A stretch of 57,755 nucleotides of DNA, taken from contig JAKASJ010000022.1 in NCBI GenBank assembly GCA_021819085.1, forward strand, positions 1 to 57,755, read 5' to 3'. Shown piece after piece: positions 17,673 through 25,170 of this stretch (its first letter is position 1; each line of letters starts with the position of its first letter). A program made the position numbers and the translations under genes. Origin of the DNA: Pseudomonadota bacterium (GTDB lineage Bacteria > Pseudomonadota > Gammaproteobacteria > Acidiferrobacterales > UBA6901). The notes beneath the pieces are model-generated. The model was not told where the DNA came from, ran no database searches, and saw only the letters and a list, made by a program, of their open reading frames with translations.

Positions 17673-18062
17673 ATGATACCCGGAATACATCTCACTCCTA
17701 TCGGCGACGACAGCGTGCTGCTGGAGCCTGGCGACGGCCTGGACCCGACCGACCCAAACGCCTATCTCGTGCCGCTGCTCGCGTTTCTACAGAAAAAACG
17801 AGCGCGTTTTCTGATCTACGACCTCAAGAACGTGGCTCTGATCGACCGCGTATACTACGAGTGGATGACCGCCATGAATTCGCTTTGCCTGATATCGGGC
17901 ATCCGAATGGTCGTGGCAAATATCCGACCGTACGCCGCCTTTGCGCTATCACAACTGATAAGCGATGACCCGCCATTTGCCTGCGCACTGGACGTCGACA
18001 GTGCGCGCCAGGCCATTCTGCGTCTTGCCGGATCGGATACCGGGGCTGGCACCAACCCATAG
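17673..18062 (+). CDS. RsbS-like single-domain STAS protein lacking the phospho-acceptor Ser
   Basis: This 129-residue protein is a single STAS domain and last gene of the cassette, 47 bases after rsbR-like. Its core (FLIYDLKNVALIDRVYYEW, ISGIRMVVANIRPYAAFAL) aligns with RsbS (VVIDLTSVDMIDSFI) without gaps. Residue 59 is Arg where B. subtilis RsbS carries the phosphorylated Ser59. If the alignment is right, this scaffold cannot be phosphorylated there by the RsbT-like kinase, so switching would rest on the RsbR-like protein. No second RsbS-like gene is seen in the window. The distant sequence leaves some room for another STAS role. Confidence 0.78.
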   Translation: MIPGIHLTPIGDDSVLLEPGDGLDPTDPNAYLVPLLAFLQKKRARFLIYDLKNVALIDRVYYEWMTAMNSLCLISGIRMVVANIRPYAAFALSQLISDDPPFACALDVDSARQAILRLAGSDTGAGTNP

Positions 18063-18324
18063 CTTCATCGATGCACGGAGCGCGCAGACCGGCGCAACCG
18101 GGCAGTCCACGCACGCTGCCGCGGGCGATCGCGCATGGGCTTGCTCACGGCGCCCTTCCCTGGCACGCCGGGCTGGTCAGGCGGAGACCCCCGATACCTG
18201 ACGTGATCGGATCTCGATGCCCTTTGGAAGGACAATACAGCCACCCTCCGGCGTGTCAACGTTTTGCTGTGTCGCAACGTTAGCTTCTCGCAAAATAAAG
18301 TATTACGGACCTCGCGAGGCGGAC

Positions 18325-19383
18325 ATGCGGCGCATCTTCAGAACGGTCACCCTGTTTTTCGTTGCACTGACGATCCTGGCAGCGCCACACGCTTCTCTCG
18401 GCCAGATCAGCGTCGGCGTATCCATCTCGATCGGCCCCCCGGCTTTGCCCGTTTACGTTCAGCCGCCCTGCCCCGGACCACGCTTCATGTGGATTCCAGG
18501 TTACTGGGCATGGGCCACGAACAGCTATTACTGGGTACCGGGCACCTGGGTTCTGGCACCCCGGCCGGACCTTCTGTGGACCCCGGGCTACTGGGGATGG
18601 CGTGCGGGCTTCTACGTGTGGCACCCGGGATACTGGGGTCGGCGTGTCGGGTACTATGGCGGCATCAACTACGGTTTCGGCTATACCGGGTACGGATACG
18701 CCGGAGGCTATTGGCAGCGCGGAGCCTTTTTCTATAACCGCAGCGTGAACAACATCGACGTCAATGTCATTCGCAACACATACTACCGCGCCGTCGTCCG
18801 CAATGTGACGGAAAATCGGGCGAGCTACAACGGAGGACCCGGCGGAATCACCCTGCGCCCGACGCGCGCGCAGCGCACCTATGCACGTGAACGGCATTAT
18901 GGGTTGACTCGGGCGCAAGAACTCCACGAACGCACAGCCCGGGGAATACCGGCGCTTCGTGCCTCCGTCAATCGCGGCCGGCCCATGATCGCGGCAACGC
19001 AAAGGCCAGGGGTATTCCATGGGCGTGGAGTGGTCCCGGCTGCCAGGTTGGGCGGCCGCTACCCGCCGCGTATGAGCCCGATGCGGCCTGAACGGCGCTT
19101 TTCGGCGCCGTCACAGCGGCCCCATGTCCGCAATGAACATCCCGGCAGCCGCCGGAATCTTTTCCAACACCCCCAGCCTGCGAATACCCGCAGCGATCAC
19201 TTCCGGCCGGGCCCAGCGCGCTTCCGGCCGGGCCCAGCGCGGAACGGGCGGAATCCAGATCGCAGGCGGCTCCCGCAGGCAGCGGGTCGGCATGAGAACC
19301 GCCGGCCGCAGAACGGGAGGCAGCCAGATCGTCGACGCAAACGCGAAAATCGCAGGAAGGGCAACGGCCATGGAATCCCATAG
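18325..19383 (+). CDS. Exported YxWxP/WxxGxW-repeat protein with Arg/Asn-rich tail
   Basis: The 352-residue protein begins with a signal peptide (TVTLFFVALTILAAPHASLG). Residues 35-140 contain tandem aromatic repeats of the type W-x-P-G-Y-W/T-W (FMWIPGYWAW, YYWVPGTWVL, LLWTPGYWGW, YVWHPGYWGR), as in YxWxGxW repeat proteins (PF12779). A Gly/Tyr-rich stretch follows. The last 150 residues are very basic and low in complexity, with a duplicated FRPGPAR unit encoded by a 21-base tandem repeat at 19201. ATG 18325 has GAGGCGG upstream; the frame extends to 18217 without signals. Function is unknown; a cell-surface or periplasmic structural role is a guess. Confidence 0.8.
   Translation: MRRIFRTVTLFFVALTILAAPHASLGQISVGVSISIGPPALPVYVQPPCPGPRFMWIPGYWAWATNSYYWVPGTWVLAPRPDLLWTPGYWGWRAGFYVWHPGYWGRRVGYYGGINYGFGYTGYGYAGGYWQRGAFFYNRSVNNIDVNVIRNTYYRAVVRNVTENRASYNGGPGGITLRPTRAQRTYARERHYGLTRAQELHERTARGIPALRASVNRGRPMIAATQRPGVFHGRGVVPAARLGGRYPPRMSPMRPERRFSAPSQRPHVRNEHPGSRRNLFQHPQPANTRSDHFRPGPARFRPGPARNGRNPDRRRLPQAAGRHENRRPQNGRQPDRRRKRENRRKGNGHGIP
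19201..19241 (+). repeat. 21-base tandem duplication inside the YxWxP gene
   Basis: Two adjacent copies of a 21-base unit, the second matching 20 of 21 bases before the junction, encode FRPGPAR twice. The unit length keeps the frame, so the repeat can change copy number without breaking the gene. Confidence 0.9.
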
Positions 19384-19432
19384 CCCATAAGGCGTTCGTG
19401 TTCAGCGCGATGCCGATTGATAGCCATTCTTT

Positions 19433-19457
19433 CCGCGAATTCCATGCCGGAATGCGG
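19433..19457. other. Hairpin between convergent genes
   Basis: CCGC-GA-ATTCC faces GGAAT-GCGG across a five-base loop, giving nine base pairs with a two-base bulge. It lies in the gap between the convergent YxWxP and MBL genes where a terminator would be expected, but no T-run follows on either strand. Confidence 0.3.
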
Positions 19458-19670
19458 CTGCGTTCAGGGCACGCTCTCCCTGCATAAACACGGGTTCCGA
19501 ATTCCGGAATATCAGGCGGTTTCGGTGCGAGGAGAAAATCCGTGATGCGTTCGAGCTCCGGATCGAGTCGCAGGCCCACCCCGGATCGCTCTTCGTTTCA
19601 ATGGCCCCGCGATCGATTGTCTGAGGCCGGGTGATGGGGCGCTTCGTGAATGCCGCCTCCCCGTTTGGAA

Positions 19671-20813
19671 CTATCCCGTCGAACGGTCCGTCTTGGGCGC
19701 AGCGGACAGGGGTCCTCCGGAAGGCCTGATCCCGGGCACGCTGCCGTCTTGCAGCGGCTGGTCGGGAAGCGCGTTCAGGCGATACAAAGTGCCCACCACG
19801 CTTGGCGCATAGCGACCGGGGGCAAAGACATTGGCCAGGCGCGCCTTGGCCCGCCAGCCGGTACAGTGTCCGGGCGCAACCAGGCGAGGGGCGATACGCA
19901 CCTCGAGATCGCGGACTGTTGCCGCAATCCTCTGCTCCATCGCCTTGCCGGCGAGGTGGTAGCCACCGAGCACGATGTCGACGGGAAGATCGGGGAAATG
20001 CGTCTTTGCACCCAGACAGGCGTTAACGATCCCCGCATGCGAACAGGCGGAAAACACGCTTACACCACGACCCCGAACCCAGGCGGCGACGAACCGCTCG
20101 TCCATGATCAGAGGATCGGGCTCACCGACGTCACCGCGGAACGTATGGTGACCCACCAGCCCGGTTTCATATTCGGTGACCCGATCGATCGCACCGCTTC
20201 CGAGGAAGAAGCCACCGCAGATGGCGTGGGAATCGCTCTGTTTGATAATCTCGCCGCCTGCTTGTGCGATCGCCTCGAACGTGGGGTCCGGAGGCAGCAT
20301 GATCATCACGCCGTTAGGCAGCAGGATACCGCGCTGATCGGGGCGATCCGGATGCAGATCGACGACCGGTCGGCCCAGACCTGCAGCCGCCCGCGCCGCG
20401 CCGATAGCGGCAATCACCTGCGGGAAGCCGCCGCTGTGATCGAAATGCCAATGCGACAAAAAGATGTGTTCGATGCTCGCAAGATCGATGCCCAGCCGCC
20501 GTGCATTGTCGAGCCAGATTTCGGGATAAGGACCTACATCGAACAGGAGACTGTGGGTACGGTCTGCGCGGCGGCCGGTGATCAAGACCGAGAGACCGTG
20601 GCAACCACAGCAAAGCTGATCGAACACGGTCTTGCACTGGTGCCCGGCGTAAGTCCGTTCTGCCGGCGTACGCGCTGCAAGGTGAACAACCTCGGGAATC
20701 TGCGGCACACCGTCATCGACGCTCGACAGCGTGTCGGTCTCGTTGTCAACGACGACCATGACCTCGAGCGAATCGAGCGGCACTATGCCGCGGGCACGCA
20801 ATTCCTGAGCCAC
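19671..20813 (-). CDS. MBL-fold metallohydrolase, COG1237-like
   Basis: This 380-residue protein carries the metallo-beta-lactamase metal site HWHFDH (in SHWHFDHSGG, about residue 120). Two further blocks are typical of the COG1237 branch: SACSHAGIVN (about 258) and LGGYHLAG (about 284), with VAPGHCTG near 313. COG1237 members are annotated from an archaeal enzyme, beta-RFAP synthase; the bacterial role is unclear. There is no signal peptide, so it is likely cytosolic. GTG 20813 has GAGG about eight bases upstream. It is convergent with the YxWxP gene. Confidence 0.82.
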   Translation of the reverse strand: MAQELRARGIVPLDSLEVMVVVDNETDTLSSVDDGVPQIPEVVHLAARTPAERTYAGHQCKTVFDQLCCGCHGLSVLITGRRADRTHSLLFDVGPYPEIWLDNARRLGIDLASIEHIFLSHWHFDHSGGFPQVIAAIGAARAAAGLGRPVVDLHPDRPDQRGILLPNGVMIMLPPDPTFEAIAQAGGEIIKQSDSHAICGGFFLGSGAIDRVTEYETGLVGHHTFRGDVGEPDPLIMDERFVAAWVRGRGVSVFSACSHAGIVNACLGAKTHFPDLPVDIVLGGYHLAGKAMEQRIAATVRDLEVRIAPRLVAPGHCTGWRAKARLANVFAPGRYAPSVVGTLYRLNALPDQPLQDGSVPGIRPSGGPLSAAPKTDRSTG

Positions 20814-21486
20814 TAGAGCATCCTCACTTTACAGCCGGTAACCAACGGCGGGTGCAATAACAGGCGCCGGGTCGTCAGCAATGGTGCCCCTTAACGAATT
20901 CGCAGACAAGCGCCACTGCAGATCGACGAATGGCTCGCCCCTCTGCCGACCGAAGCACCGGTGCCCGTCGAGCCGGACCGATCTCTCTGTCGATGCGCCT
21001 TCCGCACTGTGCAAAGTGGCTTTCATGCCGGCTGTCTCGGCCTCGACGAACAGAGGGCGCGCGATCGTTCGATTGCGGTCTGAGGCAGGGGCAGACCGGC
21101 GAACTTGCCGCCCGCCGAACACCCGACAGAACGGTCATAGCCGGGCGCGGCACAGTGCCACCCGGAACATGCGCGGTAAGCGGTCGTCGCGAACCAGGGT
21201 CTGCGGGGTTTGCGGGGTTTGCGGGGTTTGCGGGATTCCGGCCGAGGATATCGATACGGCCGTCGTCTCCGGAACCAGACAGCTGGCCTTGGGAAAACAC
21301 ATTATTAAGGACATGCCGGGAACCCGGGCCGACGTCCCGGTTCGAAGCAGGCGTGCCATTACTCCCGCGAGAAGCAGCCGCCTTGCACTGTCCGGCACGC
21401 CGCACAGATTCATCCGTGCTCACCAGTGCGATCCGGTCGCTTGACCGGATCGGCATGGTGATTGAACAGCCGCCCAGGACGGGTTG
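20814..21486. other. Non-coding gap with a short tandem repeat
   Basis: No gene is supported. Long overlapping frames exist on both strands, including one of 193 codons (20875-21456), but all are Arg/Ala/Ser/Pro-rich, lack motifs and read through the tandem repeat at 21202-21237 as a monotonous tripeptide. Confidence 0.4.
21202..21237. repeat. Four tandem copies of a 9-base unit
   Basis: The unit TGCGGGGTT occurs three times exactly and a fourth time with one change (TGCGGGATT). It lies in non-coding DNA and is a candidate for length variation by slippage. Confidence 0.92.
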
Positions 21487-21885
21487 CTAGCGAGACCAGT
21501 TATAGGCGCGGACAATTCCGCGCCGGTCGAACTGCACCTCGAGTATCTTGAGATGCGCGCCGCGAAGGCGCGGCAGCCTGCCTTGACCGTAAAAGTACTG
21601 CCATTTCGTGAAGCGCTTGCCGTCCGCCTGGACTATGATGCCCATGCTGCTCGGAGCACCGAGCCAGCTCCGAACCTGCGCCTCGGTGGTGTGGCCGCGC
21701 TCCACCCGGCTCGCGAAGGTCCGTATATCGAAGTCATGCCCGACCTGCACAGTGCTGCAGGCCCCGACGAGCAGGGCCACCCAGCCGACGGCAACGAGGG
21801 CCGCGAAACCGCGCAGCCTCCGTCCCGTCGTGGCAGATCCGGTTCGGGCGGAAGCCTGCCGCCAGTGCCGTTCGGCCAGATTCAT
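21487..21885 (-). CDS. SmpA/BamE-like lipoprotein
   Basis: This 132-residue protein has a long basic N-region, a hydrophobic stretch and the lipobox LLVGAC (Cys near residue 43). After it comes a compact domain: DFDIRTFASRVERGHTTEAQVRSWLGAPSS, then strands WQYFYGQG, LKILEVQFD and GIVRAYNWS. The order fits the SmpA/OmlA (BamE) fold: helix ending LG.P, then three strands. Its ATG overlaps the degP stop codon (ATGA), so it is translated together with the periplasmic protease. It is too different from BamE to assign the Bam complex role; a lipoprotein helper in envelope maintenance is an inference from the coupling. Confidence 0.72.
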   Translation of the reverse strand: MNLAERHWRQASARTGSATTGRRLRGFAALVAVGWVALLVGACSTVQVGHDFDIRTFASRVERGHTTEAQVRSWLGAPSSMGIIVQADGKRFTKWQYFYGQGRLPRLRGAHLKILEVQFDRRGIVRAYNWSR

Positions 21886-23390
21886 GGGCTGATCACCACG
21901 AACATGTTCGAGTCTCCGCGTTTGATGAGAAGCAGCACGCTCTGATTCTTGCCGAGCTTGGAGGTGATACGTCGGTAATCCTCAAGATTGTGGACCGCCT
22001 GGCGGTTGATCTGCGTGATCACATCGCCGGACTGCAGGCCGACGGCGGCCGCAGCACTATCCGGGTTCACCTCGGTAATCACCACTCCCGATGCATCATG
22101 CGGCAGACCGAGCTGACGCGCGATTTCCGGCGACAGATCCTGGACGGTCAGCCCGGAAAGCAGCGTATGCGCGCTCTGCTGAGACGGCCCACCTCCCTCG
22201 CTGGCTTCGAGAACCTTCTTGGTCTGTTCGGCGATCTTGACCCGCAATGTCTTCGTCTTGCGGTTACGGATAATCGTCACCTCGACTTCCTTCCCGACAG
22301 GGGTACTGGCAACCAGATTGCGCAGCGTCGTCGGCGTGTCGATCGTCTTGCCGTCGAACTTGACGATGACGTCACCGGTCCGCAGACCGGCGCGGGCTGC
22401 CGGGCTGTCCTTGAACACCTGACCCACCAGGGCGCCGCTCGGTGTGGACAGGCCGAAGTTCTTGGCAAGCGCGGGCGTGACTTCCTGAATCGAAACGCCG
22501 AGCCAGCCGCGGATCACGCGCCCATGCTTGATGAGCTGGGTCATGACACTGCGTGCCATGTTGCTTGGAATGGCGAATCCGATGCCCATGTAGCCGCCGC
22601 TGCGCGTGTAGATCGCCGTATTGATCCCCACCAGCTGGCCCTTGGTATTCACCAGCGCACCACCGGAATTTCCCGGATTGATCGCCGCATCGGTCTGGAT
22701 GAAGTCTTCGTAATTGTCGATCCCCACGTTTTCCCGCCCGAGCGCGCTGACAATGCCCATGGTGACGGTCTGGTTCAGGCCGAACGGATTGCCCATTGCC
22801 AGCACGTATTGGCCGACTTGCAGCTTCCGCGAATTGCCCCAGGGGATAACCGGCAGGTTCGTGGCATTGATCTTCACCACCGCGATGTCCGTCTGCGGAT
22901 CGGCGCCGACGACTTTGCCCTTGTAGACGCGGTTGTTGCCCAGTATCACCTTGATCGTGTCAGCCTTGGCGATGACATGGTTATTCGTGATGATGTAGCC
23001 GTTGGAGCTGACGATCACCCCGGAACCCAGGGCGCTCTCGCGCTCCTCGCGCGGGATCTGGAAATTATGGAAAAACTGGTTGCCAAAGAACTGGCGGAAA
23101 AACGGATCTTCCCCGAACGGAGAACCCATGTTCTGGGCCGGAGATTTGATGATGCGCGTCGTCGAGATATTCACGATCGCCGGCAGATCCGCCTTGACAA
23201 TGGGGACAAAGTCCGGCCCGGCATCAACCTTGATCGGCGGCGCTTGCGTGTCGACACCCGCGAATGCGGTATTGGTGGAGGAAGAGGCGCTGTCCATACG
23301 CATGACAAATACCGCGCCGATTGCCACCCCGATGATCAGGAACAACCCGGCAATCACGCCTATCTTGAAGGAACGACGGTCGATCGACAT
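21882..23390 (-). CDS. degP: Periplasmic serine protease, DegP/DegQ (HtrA) family
   Basis: This 502-residue protein degrades or refolds damaged envelope proteins. It has an N-terminal anchor or signal (IGVIAGLFLIIGVAIGAVFV), a trypsin-like domain with His in ITNNHVIAKAD, Asp in QTDIAVVKI and Ser in NPGNSGGALVN, and two PDZ domains (about 290-375 and 405-495). Position 35-60 is Ser/Thr-rich linker. The anchor may stay uncleaved, as in DegS-like proteins, but two PDZ domains favour DegP/DegQ/MucD. ATG 23390 has GGAGG eight bases upstream; the longer frame to 23555 would bury the signal. GAACTT on the minus strand near 23510 hints at a sigma-E -35 element without a convincing -10. Confidence 0.9.
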   Translation of the reverse strand: MSIDRRSFKIGVIAGLFLIIGVAIGAVFVMRMDSASSSTNTAFAGVDTQAPPIKVDAGPDFVPIVKADLPAIVNISTTRIIKSPAQNMGSPFGEDPFFRQFFGNQFFHNFQIPREERESALGSGVIVSSNGYIITNNHVIAKADTIKVILGNNRVYKGKVVGADPQTDIAVVKINATNLPVIPWGNSRKLQVGQYVLAMGNPFGLNQTVTMGIVSALGRENVGIDNYEDFIQTDAAINPGNSGGALVNTKGQLVGINTAIYTRSGGYMGIGFAIPSNMARSVMTQLIKHGRVIRGWLGVSIQEVTPALAKNFGLSTPSGALVGQVFKDSPAARAGLRTGDVIVKFDGKTIDTPTTLRNLVASTPVGKEVEVTIIRNRKTKTLRVKIAEQTKKVLEASEGGGPSQQSAHTLLSGLTVQDLSPEIARQLGLPHDASGVVITEVNPDSAAAAVGLQSGDVITQINRQAVHNLEDYRRITSKLGKNQSVLLLIKRGDSNMFVVISP

Positions 23391-23630
23391 CCAGAAGCCT
23401 CCAGGTGAAAACCGCGTGCGATGAAAATTAACGATTCCTTTAAGGCCAGACAACCCGCCTACCGGATCGGGATATACCCTCCCATGGATCATCAATCGGG
23501 CGAAAAGTTCTATTTCACCCGGATTATTGCCCGATCCTTCGTGAAAAACGACCACTTTACCAGGGCGGCGAATCTGGCACGCCGGTTCCTGCAGAACCCG
23601 CGCGGGCCCGCTACGGCCGGAGCAGCCATG

Positions 23631-24476
23631 CTACTCGAACCGCGCGAGATCCGGGTCGTCGATCTTCTGCTTCGGCAACCCGGTGATGGAAGGAAGCTCG
23701 GACAGCTTCGGCAGACCATAAATCGCCCGAACGACTCCGCCTTTGTCTTTCCACACCAGGGTGGGTGTCCCATTCGACCCGAAGCGGCTCATGAGCCGGC
23801 CATTTTCGCTGATACGGGAAAGGCTTGCAGCAGCGGGATTGCTCAGCGGCGGGATACCGCCATCCTCCGTGGCCTTGTTGAACCGCAATTCATTATCCCG
23901 AAATGCGGCCTCGGGATCCTTCGCCTGCATGATCGCTGCGGCTTTTGCGGCCGAAGTCGGCTTGAGAAAGGCGACCGGAATCCAGCGCACCTGCAGCCCG
24001 GCTCTTTCATACGGCTGCAGCGCCTTCCAGGCCAGGTGACAATAGATGCAGTTGGGATCGAAAAAAACGTAGAGGGTGCTCTTGGCGTGACTGACCGCCC
24101 CCTCGACGATGTATCCGGTTGAGCCAAGTCCACCGAACAGCGCCGCATAATCGGGCTTGGGGATGAATTTTGCGCCGTACGCGGACGTCAGATCGGTTCC
24201 GGTCTTGTCCATCAGAATACCGATAATCATGGTCTTCCGGTCCGGCGTGGTAAATGCCATCGTGTATTGGCCTTGCCTGGAAAGCACCCAGCCCGTAAGG
24301 CCGGAAACAGCAGGGAACTTTCTGACCACCTTCATCCCCGAATGGACGGCCGCCAGGATGGGCGGCGGGTAATCCGTCGGCGCCGGTCCGGCCAGCGCGG
24401 CGCCGGCAGCCAGCAAACCGCAGAAAGTCAGCGCCACCGCGCGAATCAGTCTGCCCGTCAATCCCGTTCTATTCAT
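23631..24476 (-). CDS. dsbG: DsbG-like periplasmic thiol:disulfide protein
   Basis: This 281-residue protein has a signal peptide (AVALTFCGLLAAGAALA), an N-terminal dimerisation-like domain (about 30-120) and a thioredoxin-fold domain with active site CIYC in FFDPNCIYCHLAW (about residue 135). The cis-Pro is in GSNGTPTLVWKD (about 250). The two-domain layout and length fit DsbC/DsbG isomerases; the loop sequence is closer to DsbG. It would repair or protect cysteines in periplasmic proteins. The gene is upstream of degP on the same strand (240 bases apart), a functionally matching neighbour. Start at ATG 24476; the frame to 24719 has no support. Confidence 0.83.
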   Translation of the reverse strand: MNRTGLTGRLIRAVALTFCGLLAAGAALAGPAPTDYPPPILAAVHSGMKVVRKFPAVSGLTGWVLSRQGQYTMAFTTPDRKTMIIGILMDKTGTDLTSAYGAKFIPKPDYAALFGGLGSTGYIVEGAVSHAKSTLYVFFDPNCIYCHLAWKALQPYERAGLQVRWIPVAFLKPTSAAKAAAIMQAKDPEAAFRDNELRFNKATEDGGIPPLSNPAAASLSRISENGRLMSRFGSNGTPTLVWKDKGGVVRAIYGLPKLSELPSITGLPKQKIDDPDLARFE

Positions 24477-24564
24477 CGGCGACCTGAGCTGTAAACTCAC
24501 AAAATTCCTGCAGGAATGAAAAGATGATGTTTCATTATGCCACAATTGCGGCACTGAGGGTGTC

Positions 24565-25170
24565 CTAGGCGGAACCGCGTGGCGCCTGGACTTGGTTGCG
24601 CAGCAGGTCATTCTCATCCTCGAGCACGGCGACACAATCGGCCAGCTCGCGGTTGACGCGGCCCACCCGGTCGATCTGCTTGAGCAGCTCGCTGCTACCC
24701 TGCTCCGGATCTGCGACAACTTTCGCCACGTGATCCTTGAGGCTCTCGATCTCCTTGGCGGTGCTCTCGATCAGCGCCCGGGTATCCACCGACTTGGCTG
24801 CCGCAAGCTGGACGGCTGTTGCCGGCCTGGCAGGCTTTCCCAGAACCGACAGCCGCCCGCTGACCGCCGCCCAAAAGTTTTCGTCACGCCTGGGTCGCTC
24901 GGCACACTCGCGCTCCAGATCAAGATAGTCGGCTCGCAGTTTCAGGACAGCAGCGATGGCGCTGTCTCCGGCTGTCTTGATACGCACGCGTGTCTGCTGC
25001 AACTCATGGTCCAGATAGGCGGTCGCCGTCGGCGCCGCCCGGGGCTGGTGCCGGACCCTGGCCGCCCGGACCGCCCTGCGTGCCCTCACGAACCAATACA
25101 CCATGAGCGCAGCAACGACGAACAAGGTTTCGAGCAAAACCAGGAACACCGGGACACTGAGTTCGATCAT
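24565..25170 (-). CDS. Membrane-anchored coiled-coil protein coupled to VWA gene
   Basis: This 201-residue protein has one N-terminal membrane helix (VFLVLLETLFVVAALMVYWFV), then a basic stretch and two predicted coiled-coil regions (about 55-95 and 135-195, e.g. KEIESLKDHVAKVV and ELADCVAVLEDENDLL). No enzyme motif is visible. Its ATG overlaps the stop of the VWA gene (ATGA), so the two products are probably made in fixed proportion and may interact at the membrane. The dsbG-like gene follows 88 bases downstream. I do not recognise the family. Confidence 0.72.
   Translation of the reverse strand: MIELSVPVFLVLLETLFVVAALMVYWFVRARRAVRAARVRHQPRAAPTATAYLDHELQQTRVRIKTAGDSAIAAVLKLRADYLDLERECAERPRRDENFWAAVSGRLSVLGKPARPATAVQLAAAKSVDTRALIESTAKEIESLKDHVAKVVADPEQGSSELLKQIDRVGRVNRELADCVAVLEDENDLLRNQVQAPRGSA

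Noticed and set aside
20875-21456. 193-codon minus-strand frame
   Set aside because: It runs through the 9-base tandem repeat and is low-complexity; an equally long frame lies on the plus strand.
23505-23510. GAACTT on the minus strand upstream of degP, like a sigma-E -35 element
   Set aside because: No TCnnA -10 element at the required 16-17 base distance.
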